Shown here: positions 1 to 9,385 of the stretch, in pieces | Position numbering within the stretch: position 1 is the stretch's first letter | Layout: every line of letters starts with the position of its first letter | NCBI RefSeq assembly: GCF_002432125.1 | Contig: NZ_DJFS01000027.1 | Location: forward strand, 23,922-87,921 | DNA: 64,000 nucleotides | Direction of reading: 5' to 3' | Origin: Brevundimonas sp. UBA5866 | GTDB lineage: Bacteria > Pseudomonadota > Alphaproteobacteria > Caulobacterales > Caulobacteraceae | The notes under the pieces: model-generated | Databases searched by the model: none | Seen by the model: only the letters and a program-made list of their open reading frames with translations | Told to the model about the DNA's origin: nothing | Position numbers and translations under genes: made by a program

Positions 1-624
1 GCCTTGGCCGTCGCGCCAAGTCCGGCGCTCCAGCCGCAGACAGGTCGTGCCGTCGGCAAGGCCCAGATGGCTGGCCGTCTCGCTGTCGGCGGCGACGGCG
101 GAAATGCGGTGCTCGGCCTCGGTCCACGGCATATTGGCAAGCAGCCATCCGCCGGGGGGCTGGGCCGCGAAGTCCGCCGCTTCCGCATCGGGCGCGGCAT
201 CCAGAGAAATCAGACGCCGCTCGAACACGAAGGGCAGCCCGTCGGACAGGTGCAGGGTCGCCAGTTCGATCACGCGGCTGCCCATATCCTCGCCCGCCGT
301 CGCAGGCCGCACGATCCGCGCCAGCAGGGTGTGGCTGTATTCCAGCCCCCTTCCCTCGACCTCGGACTGGATGTCGGGAATGGCGACCAGTGCCGAGGAA
401 TGCACCGGAGGATGGGCGACCACCGTGCCCGCCCTGCGACGGCGCACGACCAGCGAACGCGCCGCCAGATCGGTAATTGCCCGCGACACCGTCATCCGCG
501 CACAGCCGTATTCGGCCATCAGCTCGGCCTCGGTCGGAATGCGGAACCCCGGCTCCCACTCGCCCGAGGCGATCCGGCGCTCGATGTCACCGGCGATACG
601 TCTGTGCAGCGGCTCAATATCCAT
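1..624 (-). CDS. hutC: HutC-type GntR/UTRA repressor of histidine utilisation (partial)
   Basis: The reverse strand encodes at least 208 residues, starting MDIEPLHRRIAGDIERR and still open at the left edge, so the C-terminus is missing. Residues 1-70 form the GntR winged helix (PTEAELMAEYGCARMTVSRA); the rest matches a UTRA effector domain. In HutC the UTRA domain senses urocanate, which releases the repressor from hut promoters. The gene is divergent from hutU-hutH, and a perfect 12-bp palindrome lies in the gap, so repression of both directions is likely. The family assignment is firm; the name hutC rests on the neighbours. Confidence 0.88.
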   Translation of the reverse strand, partial: MDIEPLHRRIAGDIERRIASGEWEPGFRIPTEAELMAEYGCARMTVSRAITDLAARSLVVRRRRAGTVVAHPPVHSSALVAIPDIQSEVEGRGLEYSHTLLARIVRPATAGEDMGSRVIELATLHLSDGLPFVFERRLISLDAAPDAEAADFAAQPPGGWLLANMPWTEAEHRISAVAADSETASHLGLADGTTCLRLERRTWRDGQG

Positions 625-649
625 GAGCCGACCCTGCATCGATCAAATA

Positions 650-667
650 ATAATGTCTAGACATAAT
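650..667. promoter_or_regulatory. Candidate HutC operator
   Basis: The perfect palindrome ATGTCTAGACAT at 653-664 has further matching arms at 650-651 and 666-667. It lies between the hutC start (624) and the hutU start (725). HutC-type GntR proteins bind short palindromes of the TGT-N4-ACA kind, which this fits. Role inferred from position and symmetry. Confidence 0.6.
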
Positions 668-724
668 GAAAAACCCGTGCAGAACTCTGCTCGTCAAACA
701 GCGATGTTGCATGGAGCGTTATCG

Positions 725-2389
725 ATGACCACCGCCAATAGCCGCGTCATTCGCAGCCCTCGCGGGCCGGAGAAAACCGCCAAGACATGGGCCGCAGAGG
801 CCGCCATGCGCATGCTGATGAACAACCTCGACCCCGAGGTGGCTGAGCGCCCCGAGGACCTCGTCGTCTACGGCGGAATCGGCAAGGCGGCCCGCAACTG
901 GCAGGCCTTTGACACCATCGTCGAGCAGCTCCAGCGCCTCGAAGCAGACGAAACCCTGCTGGTCCAGTCGGGCAAGCCGGTCGGCGTGTTCCGCACCCAT
1001 GCGGATGCCCCGCGCGTGCTGATCGCCAACTCCAACCTCGTGCCCAAATGGGCGACGTGGGACCACTTTAACGAACTGGATAAGAAGGGTCTGGCCATGT
1101 ACGGCCAGATGACCGCCGGATCGTGGATCTATATCGGCACCCAGGGCATCGTTCAGGGGACCTATGAGACCTTCATGGAAGCGGGTCGCCAGCACTATGG
1201 CGGGGACTGGTCGGGCAAGTGGATCCTGACCGCCGGCCTAGGCGGCATGGGCGGCGCCCAGCCACTGGCCGCGACCATGGCGGGCGCGTCCTGTATCGCC
1301 GTGGAGTGCCAGCGCAGCCGCATCGAATTCCGCATCCGCACCCGCTATCTGGACGTCATGGCCGAAACGCTGGACGAAGCGATGGCCCTGCTGGAACAGT
1401 CGCTGAAAGACGGAAAGCCGACCTCCATCGGCCTGCTGGGCAATGCCGCCGACATCCTGCCGGAAATGGTCAAACGCGGCATCCGCCCCGATCTGGTGAC
1501 CGACCAGACCAGCGCCCATGATCCGGTCAACGGCTATCTGCCTTCGGGCTGGACCTTGGCCGAGTGGGAAGAAAAGCGCGTCACCGCCCCCGCTGAGGTC
1601 GAGGCGGCATCGCGCCCCTCCATGGCCAAACACGTTCAGGCCATGCTCGACTTCCAGAAGATGGGCATCCCCGTCACCGACTATGGCAACAACATCCGTC
1701 AGGTCGCCTTTGACGAGGGCGTGAAGAACGCCTTCGACTTCCCCGGCTTTGTGCCCGCCTATATCCGCCCGCTGTTCTGTCGCGGCATCGGCCCGTTCCG
1801 CTGGGCCGCCCTGTCGGGTGATCCGGAGGACATCCGCAAGACGGACGAGGCGATGAAAAAGCTGTTCCCCGACAATGCGGGCCTGCACCGCTGGCTGGAT
1901 ATGGCGGGCGAGCGCATCGCCTTCCAGGGGCTTCCGGCCCGCATCTGCTGGATCGGTCTGGGCGACCGCCACCGCGCGGGGCTGATGTTCAATGAGATGG
2001 TGAAATCGGGCGAACTGTCCGCGCCCATCGTCATCGGCCGCGACCATCTGGATTCCGGCTCCGTCGCCAGCCCCAACCGCGAGACAGAGGCCATGATGGA
2101 CGGCTCGGACGCCGTATCCGACTGGCCGCTGCTGAACGCGCTTTTGAATACGGCGTCGGGTGCCTCATGGGTTTCGCTGCACCACGGCGGCGGGGTCGGC
2201 ATGGGCTATTCCCAGCACTCGGGCGTGGTCATCGTGGCCGACGGTACCGACGAGGCCGCCAAGCGCCTTGAGCGCGTGCTGTGGAACGACCCCGCCACGG
2301 GCGTCATGCGCCACGCCGACGCCGGATACGACATCGCCAAGGACGCCGCGCGCGCCAACGGCCTGAACCTGCCTTCGCTGGACCTCTAA
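725..2389 (+). CDS. hutU: Urocanate hydratase (urocanase)
   Basis: Converts urocanate to imidazolone propionate, step 2 of histidine degradation, in the cytoplasm with tightly bound NAD+. The 555-aa length is normal for the family. The NAD-binding loop GLGGMGGAQP lies near residue 170, and the urocanase signature FQGLPARICW contains the active-site cysteine at about residue 408. HHGGGVGMGYSQH is also present. The frame is open further upstream, but ATG 725 has a GGAG ribosome site at 713-716 and gives the standard N-terminus (MTTANSRVIRSP). hutH follows after 4 bases, so the two are co-transcribed. Confidence 0.96.
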   Translation: MTTANSRVIRSPRGPEKTAKTWAAEAAMRMLMNNLDPEVAERPEDLVVYGGIGKAARNWQAFDTIVEQLQRLEADETLLVQSGKPVGVFRTHADAPRVLIANSNLVPKWATWDHFNELDKKGLAMYGQMTAGSWIYIGTQGIVQGTYETFMEAGRQHYGGDWSGKWILTAGLGGMGGAQPLAATMAGASCIAVECQRSRIEFRIRTRYLDVMAETLDEAMALLEQSLKDGKPTSIGLLGNAADILPEMVKRGIRPDLVTDQTSAHDPVNGYLPSGWTLAEWEEKRVTAPAEVEAASRPSMAKHVQAMLDFQKMGIPVTDYGNNIRQVAFDEGVKNAFDFPGFVPAYIRPLFCRGIGPFRWAALSGDPEDIRKTDEAMKKLFPDNAGLHRWLDMAGERIAFQGLPARICWIGLGDRHRAGLMFNEMVKSGELSAPIVIGRDHLDSGSVASPNRETEAMMDGSDAVSDWPLLNALLNTASGASWVSLHHGGGVGMGYSQHSGVVIVADGTDEAAKRLERVLWNDPATGVMRHADAGYDIAKDAARANGLNLPSLDL

Positions 2390-2393
2390 GACC

Positions 2394-3926
2394 ATGACCA
2401 CCGCAATCGAAATCGGAGCCGCGCCCCTCACCCTGTCGCAACTGCGCGCCGCTATGGCCGGTCCGGTCCGCGTGTCCCTGACGGATGCCGCATGGGCCAA
2501 TGTCGAGAAAGGTGCCGCGACGGTCGAGGCCATCCTGAAGGAAGGCCGCACGGTTTACGGCATCAATACGGGGTTCGGCCTGCTGGCCAACACCTCCATC
2601 GCCGCCGACGACCTTGAGACCCTGCAACAGAACCTCGTCCTCAGCCATGCCTGCGGCGTGGGCGAAGCGCTGAGCGAAGACATCACCCGTCTGTTGATGG
2701 TGCTGAAAATCGCAAGCCTGTCCAAGGGCGCATCGGGCATCCGCCGACGGACGCTGGAAACCCTGATCGGCATGGTCAACGCGGGTGTACTGCCGCTGAT
2801 CCCGTCCAAGGGCTCGGTCGGTGCCTCGGGTGATCTGGCTCCGTTGGCGCACATGTCCAGCGTCCTGATAGGCGTTGGCGAGGCCCGCTATCAGGGACAG
2901 GTGATGCATGCCGTCAGCGCCCTGTCGAAAGCGGGACTTGAGCCGATCGTGCTTGGCCCCAAGGAAGGCTTGGCCCTTCTGAACGGCACCCAATGCTCGA
3001 CGGCGCTGGCCCTCGCGGGTCTGTTCGCGACCGAGGATGTGTTCGCTGCCGCCATCGCTGCGGGCGGGCTGTCGGTCGATGCGCTCAAAGGCTCCGACGC
3101 GCCGTTTGATCACCGCATCCATTCCTTACGCGGTCAGCCGGGCCAGATCGACGTGGCCAAGCGCCTGCGCGAAATCCTGTCGGGCAGCGCCATCCGCGAA
3201 AGCCACCGCCACGACTGTTCCAAGGTGCAGGACCCCTATTCCTTGCGCTGCCAGCCGCAGGTGATGGGCGCGACACTGGACGTGCTGCGTAACGCCGCCG
3301 CCATGCTGGAACGCGAGGCCAATGCCGTCACCGACAACCCCTTGGTGTTCATCGAGGACGGCGATGTGATCTCCGGCGGGAATTTCCACGCCGAGCCGGT
3401 GGCCTATGCCGCCGACCAGATCGCCATGGTCCTGTGCGAGATCGGCAATATCAGCGAGCGCCGCACCTCCATCCTCGTCGATCCGAAGATGAGCGACTTG
3501 CCCGCCTTCCTCGTGAAGGAAAGCGGCCTGAACTCCGGCTTCATGATCGCACAGGTGACGGCGGCGGCTCTGGTGGCGGAAAACCGCATGATGGCCCATC
3601 CCTGCGTCATCGACACCGTGCCGACCAGCGCCAATCAGGAGGACCATGTCTCCATGGCCACCCACGGCGCGCGCCGCCTGCTGGACATGGCCGAGAACAC
3701 CGCCAACGTCGTCGGCATCGAGCTGCTGGCCGCCGCCCAAGGCATCGACTTCCACCGCCCGCTGACCAGTTCACCCGAACTGGAACAGGCCTACGCCATC
3801 GTGCGCGAAGCCGCCGCCCCCTACACCAGCGACCACTACTTCGCCCCCGACATCGCCCGCGCCACCAAGGGCGTGCGCGAAGGCCGCTACCGTCCGTTCG
3901 CAGGCGATCTGCTGCCCTCGGCTTAA
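2394..3926 (+). CDS. hutH: Histidine ammonia-lyase
   Basis: Removes ammonia from L-histidine to give urocanate, step 1 of the hut pathway. The 510-aa protein shows the GSVGASGDLAPLAHM segment; Ala144-Ser145-Gly146 is the tripeptide that cyclises into the MIO electrophile. Tyr55 in YGINTGFG and the NPLVFIEDG segment are further family marks. It starts 4 bases after hutU. No hutI, hutF or hutG is visible; they may lie beyond the left edge next to hutC. Confidence 0.97.
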   Translation: MTTAIEIGAAPLTLSQLRAAMAGPVRVSLTDAAWANVEKGAATVEAILKEGRTVYGINTGFGLLANTSIAADDLETLQQNLVLSHACGVGEALSEDITRLLMVLKIASLSKGASGIRRRTLETLIGMVNAGVLPLIPSKGSVGASGDLAPLAHMSSVLIGVGEARYQGQVMHAVSALSKAGLEPIVLGPKEGLALLNGTQCSTALALAGLFATEDVFAAAIAAGGLSVDALKGSDAPFDHRIHSLRGQPGQIDVAKRLREILSGSAIRESHRHDCSKVQDPYSLRCQPQVMGATLDVLRNAAAMLEREANAVTDNPLVFIEDGDVISGGNFHAEPVAYAADQIAMVLCEIGNISERRTSILVDPKMSDLPAFLVKESGLNSGFMIAQVTAAALVAENRMMAHPCVIDTVPTSANQEDHVSMATHGARRLLDMAENTANVVGIELLAAAQGIDFHRPLTSSPELEQAYAIVREAAAPYTSDHYFAPDIARATKGVREGRYRPFAGDLLPSA

Positions 3927-3941
3927 AGCAGACCATGAAGC

Positions 3942-3973
3942 GTTGGGGCGACTTTGACGACAGCTGCCCCAAC
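3942..3973 (+). terminator. Possible hut terminator
   Basis: GTTGGGGC (3942-3949) pairs with GCCCCAAC (3966-3973), 16 bases after the hutH stop. No clear T-run follows, so this may be a weak or factor-assisted terminator. Confidence 0.35.
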
Positions 3974-4082
3974 CCTTTCATCCACGTGCCGCCGATACGA
4001 AAGTGAACGGCGTTCGATTCACCTACAGACGCGACCTGAATTCTTGCCCATGCACCGGTTCGCCGTGTGCAAGCGTAGCGGC

Positions 4083-4311
4083 ACAATCCGCTAGCGACAC
4101 AACTCTGTAATATAGCTAAGTATAATGTCAGATAGTAAAATAATGTTATCGTTAGTATGTTAAGTTATCAGCGAGAACACAGAAAATTCGTGTTTAATTG
4201 ATCACATTTCTGACTATTTTCTGACAAATATTAATCATTATAAATGCTCAGCTTGCAACGACATATCGTTGTTACACTGTTAGCCGTCTTTAACGCCCGA
4301 CGGTAGAAACA
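4083..4311 (+). promoter_or_regulatory. AT-rich leader of the autotransporter gene
   Basis: This part of the 385-base gap after hutH is far richer in A/T than its surroundings. It holds no ORF I would support. Near its end CAACGA (4256-4261) and TCGTTG (4266-4271) form an inverted repeat around CATA, 40 bases before the start codon. I take it as the promoter/operator region of the next gene; no sigma-70 pair is convincing. Confidence 0.4.
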
Positions 4312-7300
4312 ATGCTCAACAATAGTATTTTTAAGCTTATCGTTAAAAAGAAAAGCAGCGCTTTAAGACGTTTGGCCCTCGCAACCACTGTCTCGATTGC
4401 AGCCATTGGGGCCTTTGGGTCCGAAGCTTTGGCCAGCCAATGGCATTTCAACGGCAATACCCTCTATTACACAGGCGACGTTACCGGCAGGGATCCGGCC
4501 GTACTTCGCCAGATTCTAACCGCGGCAAGAGCCAACGGCATTCAGGTTGACCGCGTTGTATTCCGGAATTCTCCCGGTGGCGCAGCATCGGGTGGCGTCG
4601 GAATGGGCCGGGTCATTCGCGAGTTCGGCCTGGACACCGTGCTGGATGGCGGATGCTTCTCGGCTTGCGCCGATGCGTTCGTCGGCGGCGTAAACCGTTA
4701 CTATACCGATTACGACATCCCTTCGTTCGGCCTCTGGGACGGGACAGTCCTCGGCATTCACGGTACCGCCTTTGGCGGACGTCCGCTGCCCTACCCCCAG
4801 CAGGAAATCTACATCGACTACTACCGCGAAATGCTGGGCCCCGTCGCATTCGAGCGCGCTAAAGACCGTATCATCCAAGCACACTACGAACTGACCCAGC
4901 AGTCAGGCTTCCTGCGCTATTTCGATCCTAAAAAGGCAGCGATCCCGACCCGATTCTGCCCGACGTCAAACCAGACCGAAACCGGTGGGTGCACCTCCTA
5001 TCCGGACGTCACGATGAAATCGGACGCCATGGCGTCTTCCGATCAGTACGTGACCATCAACGACCGCCTTGTCATCACCGGCGAGCACAACGGGAACGTC
5101 GCCAACAACTGGGACAAGGGCGTAAGATACGACGAAGACACCCAATCCCTTGGAAATCACCATGCCTTCGGCTTCGATTTCAATGACCGCTACAGCCAGG
5201 TTTTCGTCACGCCCGGTGGCAGGTGGAACCTCGATACGACCGCTGCTGCGCAGTACGTTGTGGTCGATGGTGGTGAACTGAACCTCGGAACCAATGGACG
5301 CATCAATCTTGCTGATCTGATCGCAGCCAGAAACGGCGGCATCATCCGCATGAACGGCGCGAGCATCGGCAGCCAGACGCTGGTCAGCGATGGCGGTGTG
5401 CTGGGTGGACGGGGCACCCTGGGTGCGACCACCGTCATTCAGAATGGCGGCACCCTTTTGGCCGAAGATATCGTGATGCGCCCCTATGATCTGGCCCCCA
5501 TCGCGCCGCAGGGCTTCTATGCGAATACCCGCAACGAGGATGTCAGGATCGGCAAGGGACGCATCCTGACGATCGAGGAAGGTGGGGCGCTGGCGTTCAG
5601 AGTATCGAACACCACGACCACATCCCCCCTCCGGCTGGAGCAGGCCCGTTACTTCCTCCTTGAAGAGGATCGGTTGGCGGGTGACTACAATCTGGTCGCC
5701 AACCACAACAAGGCGCAGTTGAACGTATCTCAGGGTGCGGCTTTGGCGCTGGACATCCAGAGCGGCTTCTACGCGGGCGGCCACGTCGTCCCGCTGGTGA
5801 GCGGCATTATCGACGCCTCCGCTATCAAGCGCCCTGTCGCCCCCTGCGCACGCGAGGGCGGCCAATATGTCGGCCTCTGGTGCAACACCGTCACTGAACG
5901 GGGACTGACCGCCGCCGCGCCTGTATCGCCGTTCGTGAATGGCAAGTTCACCACCGCCGTACGTCCGGGCGATCCGGGCTATACCGTCGACCTGACGAAG
6001 GCGGATGCTGTCTTCCACCCACGCAACAACTCGCTGCTGACCTTCAACGTCCGCCAAACGGGTGAAGCCATCTGGCTGGAGGCCAATCCGGCCTTCGAGG
6101 ACGTCGATCTTTTCGGCAACTCGCGCTCGGGAAACGAACTGGGTGTAGCCCTGCGCACGGCCTCGTATGATGCCAACACCAAGCTTGGCCCGCTTCTGGG
6201 TCACCTTCAGTTTGCCGACCGCGATATTGCCCGCCGTGAAGCCGGTGTGGTGCGCGGTGACGGTCACTCGTCGCTGCGTCTCGTTGGCCGCAGCTTCATT
6301 GACAGCTTCTCGGACGCCCTCTTCAGCGCAACCCGTGATCCGGGCCATGCTACGGGCCTCGGTCATGCGGCAATCGCCAGCACGGCCTCCGATCTGCTCA
6401 ACAATGAAGGGCGCATCGGCATAGGCGGCGCCGTCATCGGCGGCACTACGGCGCAGGAAGCGGTCAAGGCCGAACGAAGCCCCTATGACATGTCGCGTCC
6501 GACCACCCTATGGGCCACAGCCTTTGGCCGTACCGGCAAGCTGAAGGCCTATGAGTCCATCGATGCGCTGGAGTATAACGGATACGGGGCCCTTATGGGC
6601 GCGTCGCGCCAGCTGTCGGACAATACCCGCCTTGGCCTGGCTGTCGGCTACGGCCAGTTGAATGCAAACACCCGTCCGATCAACAGCTTCAATGGCAAGA
6701 TCGAAGCTCTGACTGCGGCACTTTACGGTGATAGCGAGTACAGCCGTGGCTATGTCTCGGGTCAGTTGGGGTACACCCAGCTCAAGAGCGATACCCGTCG
6801 CACGATCAGCGACATCGAAGGTCTGGAAGGTCTCAATCAGGCTGAATACGACAGCGACGCCCTGTTCGCGCGTTTCGAGCACGGCTTTGATCTGAACACC
6901 AAGAACAATGCCACCCTGACCCTGCTGGCTCCGGTTGTTGATTACATCAACATCTCGGGCACCAGCTTCAAGGACAAGGGCAACTCGCCTGCAGCTCTGG
7001 CTGGTGAACTGGACGATGTCGAAAGCCTGCGTGCGGGCCTTGGCCTGCAGGTGAAGAAGGAAATCGTTCAGGGTGACTGGCGCGTAACCCCTTACGCCCG
7101 TGTCGTCTGGCAGCGTGATTTCCTCGAACGCGAGGCCATCTCGGTCAACAACTTCGTACTGGCACCGGAACTGCCGTTCGACGCCGCCTCGCGCCGTCTG
7201 GGCCGCCATGCCCTGGACTGGAACATCGGCCTGCGCAGCTCCACCAGGTCGGAGAATGTAAACCTGTCGGTCGAGTATCAAGGCCAGACGATCCGCGGCG

Positions 7301-7344
7301 AAACCGCCCACGGTCTGCAAGCCGGGATCCAATACCGCTTCTAA
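4312..7344 (+). CDS. Autotransporter with ClpP/COG3904-like serine protease passenger
   Basis: A 1010-aa secreted protein. Residues 1-42 are a long signal peptide (KKKSSALRRLALATT, cleavage near ALAS). Residues 45-155 resemble the ClpP/crotonase-fold periplasmic family COG3904: SPGG at 87-90 would form the oxyanion strand, Ser117 in CFSACADAF the nucleophile, and His150 in LGIHGTAFGG the base. Residues 300-640 look like a glycine-rich beta-helix (GGELNLGTNGRI, GGVLGGRGTLG). Residues from about 735 form an autotransporter barrel ending in the YRF outer-membrane signature. Codon use is somewhat less GC-rich at the 5' end. Barrel and signal peptide are clear; protease activity is inferred from motif order. 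Confidence 0.82.
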   Translation: MLNNSIFKLIVKKKSSALRRLALATTVSIAAIGAFGSEALASQWHFNGNTLYYTGDVTGRDPAVLRQILTAARANGIQVDRVVFRNSPGGAASGGVGMGRVIREFGLDTVLDGGCFSACADAFVGGVNRYYTDYDIPSFGLWDGTVLGIHGTAFGGRPLPYPQQEIYIDYYREMLGPVAFERAKDRIIQAHYELTQQSGFLRYFDPKKAAIPTRFCPTSNQTETGGCTSYPDVTMKSDAMASSDQYVTINDRLVITGEHNGNVANNWDKGVRYDEDTQSLGNHHAFGFDFNDRYSQVFVTPGGRWNLDTTAAAQYVVVDGGELNLGTNGRINLADLIAARNGGIIRMNGASIGSQTLVSDGGVLGGRGTLGATTVIQNGGTLLAEDIVMRPYDLAPIAPQGFYANTRNEDVRIGKGRILTIEEGGALAFRVSNTTTTSPLRLEQARYFLLEEDRLAGDYNLVANHNKAQLNVSQGAALALDIQSGFYAGGHVVPLVSGIIDASAIKRPVAPCAREGGQYVGLWCNTVTERGLTAAAPVSPFVNGKFTTAVRPGDPGYTVDLTKADAVFHPRNNSLLTFNVRQTGEAIWLEANPAFEDVDLFGNSRSGNELGVALRTASYDANTKLGPLLGHLQFADRDIARREAGVVRGDGHSSLRLVGRSFIDSFSDALFSATRDPGHATGLGHAAIASTASDLLNNEGRIGIGGAVIGGTTAQEAVKAERSPYDMSRPTTLWATAFGRTGKLKAYESIDALEYNGYGALMGASRQLSDNTRLGLAVGYGQLNANTRPINSFNGKIEALTAALYGDSEYSRGYVSGQLGYTQLKSDTRRTISDIEGLEGLNQAEYDSDALFARFEHGFDLNTKNNATLTLLAPVVDYINISGTSFKDKGNSPAALAGELDDVESLRAGLGLQVKKEIVQGDWRVTPYARVVWQRDFLEREAISVNNFVLAPELPFDAASRRLGRHALDWNIGLRSSTRSENVNLSVEYQGQTIRGETAHGLQAGIQYRF

Positions 7345-7370
7345 GGTTCTGTCTGACAGATCCCATCAAG

Positions 7371-7407
7371 GGGGCACGATCCGAAAGGGCCGTGCCCCTA
7401 TTTTTTT
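7371..7407 (+). terminator. Rho-independent terminator of the autotransporter gene
   Basis: GGGGCACG (7371-7378) pairs with CGTGCCCC (7391-7398), followed by TA and seven T residues (7401-7407), 27 bases after the stop codon. Confidence 0.9.
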
Positions 7408-7535
7408 GGCCGTATCCAAATCCGCAGGCGTACAGTGCCCTTCCAGACAATCCAGAGAGCCGACCGCGACCTGCCGTTCTTCTTGGGCGCTGGGTAAAGC
7501 ACCTTACCCGCCGGAACTTGACCTGCCCCTGCCCC

Positions 7536-7549
7536 CAAGGGCACCCTTG
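7536..7549. promoter_or_regulatory. Palindrome upstream of the five-gene operon
   Basis: CAAGGG (7536-7541) and CCCTTG (7544-7549) are perfect inverted arms around CA, about 35 bases before the first start codon of the operon. A TTGACC hexamer lies just upstream near 7519. An operator is possible, but there is only one copy. Confidence 0.3.
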
Positions 7550-7583
7550 AGGCCAGTTTTTGGCGGGGGAGTCGCCGGACCCG

Positions 7584-8516
7584 ATGATCAATCTGACGTG
7601 GCGATCCGGTCGCAATATGTGGACGCGCATCGTCGAGCGCCCCGGCCTCACCCTATCGGCGGATCAGAGGCGCGCCTTTGTCAACGACATGCGCGCCATC
7701 GCCAGCCTGACCCTGAAGGGCGAGGATCTGGAATACGGTGTGCTGGGTGGCGATGCCGAGCGGTTGAACAACTGCGTCATCACTGTCGTCTATCAGTCTG
7801 AAAATTCTAAAGGTCCGCGCCGTCCGGTGGCCTTCAACGTGCTGTCGCTTCTGGATGTGGAACTGGCCAACCGCCCGACGCAGGTGATGCACCTTGGCCT
7901 TGTCATGGTGGACCCGACGGCACGCGGGCGCGGCCTGTCGGCCACCCTCTATGGCCTGACCTGCGTGCTGATGTTCCTGACGGGTCAGGGCCGCCCGATG
8001 TGGATTTCCAACGTTACACAGGTACCGGCTGTCGCGGGCATGGTGGCGGAGACATTCTCCGACGTTTTTCCCTCGCCCCGCCCCGATGCGCGCCGCAGCT
8101 TCGACCACCTGTCACTGGGCCGCCAGATCATGGCCCGCCACCGCGCGGCCTTTGGCGTCGGTAAAGAGGCCGGTTTCGACGAGGCCCGCTTCGTCATCAC
8201 CAATGCCTATACCGGTGGCAGCGACGCGCTGAAGAAAACCTTTGAACAAGCAACGCCGCATAGAAAACAGAAATACAACGATTTTTGCCAGCAACAGCTG
8301 GACTATGACCGGGGCGACGACCTGATCCAGATCGGTCGCATCGACATGGCGGCAGCCGGCCAATATCTGCGAAAGGTCGCCCCTCCGACCACCGCCATGG
8401 GGCTGACGGGCCTCGTCCTTCTGATGGGGGCGCGCATGGCGGTCCTGCCCCTGATCCACTGGCTGTCGCCCGACCGCGCATGGGGCGTGCTGCGCCCCGC
8501 AAAGATGAGCAAATGA
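7584..8516 (+). CDS. GNAT-fold-like acyltransferase, first gene of the E1/nitroreductase operon
   Basis: A 310-aa protein. Residues 100-125 (MHLGLVMVDPTARGRGLSATL) resemble the acyl-CoA loop of GNAT enzymes (V-x-P-x-x-R-G-x-G), so I infer an acyltransferase, perhaps of the larger N-acyl-amino-acid-synthase type. The C-terminal 40 residues are hydrophobic. ATG 7584 is chosen; TTG 7560 is also possible, since a GGGGGA tract (7564-7569) is rather far from the ATG. The stop overlaps the next start as ATGA (8513-8516). Substrate unknown. Confidence 0.72.
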   Translation: MINLTWRSGRNMWTRIVERPGLTLSADQRRAFVNDMRAIASLTLKGEDLEYGVLGGDAERLNNCVITVVYQSENSKGPRRPVAFNVLSLLDVELANRPTQVMHLGLVMVDPTARGRGLSATLYGLTCVLMFLTGQGRPMWISNVTQVPAVAGMVAETFSDVFPSPRPDARRSFDHLSLGRQIMARHRAAFGVGKEAGFDEARFVITNAYTGGSDALKKTFEQATPHRKQKYNDFCQQQLDYDRGDDLIQIGRIDMAAAGQYLRKVAPPTTAMGLTGLVLLMGARMAVLPLIHWLSPDRAWGVLRPAKMSK

Positions 8517-9385
8517 CCGATTTCTATTCCGAGATGACCACCCGCAACATCGGCTTCATCACCGAGGCCGAGCAACAGCGCCTGAAAGACGGCGGGGTCT
8601 TTGTCGCAGGCGTGGGCGGCATGGGCGGTGCGGCGGTCCAGATGCTGGTGCGGGCGGGCGTAGGCAAGATCGCCATCGCCGATCTCGATAGCTTCGAGAT
8701 TTCAAACCTTAACCGCCAACTCTTCGCGTTCACTGACACCGTGGATCGCCCCAAGGCCGAGGTGACGGCAGAGGGGCTGAAACGCATCAATCCCGATCTG
8801 GAACTGACGGTTCTGGGGGCGGAATGGACCGAAAAGCTGGACGAACTGTGCGCGGAATACAGCGTCATCATCAACGGCTGTGACGACATTCCCGCCACCG
8901 CCCAACTGTACCGCAAGGCCAAGCAGCATGGCGCGACGGTGATCGACGCCTATGCCTCGCCCCTGCCCTCGGCCATTGTGGTGCGCCCTTCCGATCCCCG
9001 CCCCGAGGAACGCCTCGGCTATCCGATCAAGGGCACGGACTGGAAGGCCATCACCGAGGAACAGGCCGCCGCCTGTTTCATGAAGGAGCTGGAATGGGTG
9101 ATGACCCACTCGTCCAGCCATTCCCATGTGGACCTGACTGCCGCCGCCGAAATGGCCGCCGGAAAGCGCAAGCGCATGAGCTTCGCCCCCATGGTCACCA
9201 CCGCCGGATGCCTGATGGCGGGCGAGGCACTGGCCCTTTTGATGGGGCGCAGGACAAAGACCGACTGCCGTGGCTGGTTCATGAACACCCGTGACGCGAA
9301 ATGCGAGCGCCCCCTGCCCGCCCCCATTGGCGCTTTGAAGGCCGTCATCGTGCGCCGCTTCATGCAAAGGCTTCTGGCCGGATGA
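8513..9385 (+). CDS. ThiF/MoeB/E1-like adenylyltransferase
   Basis: A 290-aa E1-superfamily protein. The ATP loop GVGGMGG is at residues 33-39, the acidic DLD at 57-59, and the NLNRQ motif at 65-69 places the conserved Asn and Arg of the adenylation site. NGCDD at 121-125 corresponds to the metal/ATP aspartate. The paired CxxC zinc motifs of MoeB and ThiF are absent, so it is probably not a housekeeping cofactor enzyme. In the mycobacterial Rv1355c family an E1 domain and a nitroreductase domain are fused; here they are separate genes of one operon. Overlaps both neighbours by ATGA. Confidence 0.88.
   Translation: MTDFYSEMTTRNIGFITEAEQQRLKDGGVFVAGVGGMGGAAVQMLVRAGVGKIAIADLDSFEISNLNRQLFAFTDTVDRPKAEVTAEGLKRINPDLELTVLGAEWTEKLDELCAEYSVIINGCDDIPATAQLYRKAKQHGATVIDAYASPLPSAIVVRPSDPRPEERLGYPIKGTDWKAITEEQAAACFMKELEWVMTHSSSHSHVDLTAAAEMAAGKRKRMSFAPMVTTAGCLMAGEALALLMGRRTKTDCRGWFMNTRDAKCERPLPAPIGALKAVIVRRFMQRLLAG

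Noticed and set aside
47..724. Extension of the urocanase frame to the left
   Set aside because: The open frame continues antisense to hutC, but the urocanase N-terminus and the GGAG site fix the start at 725.
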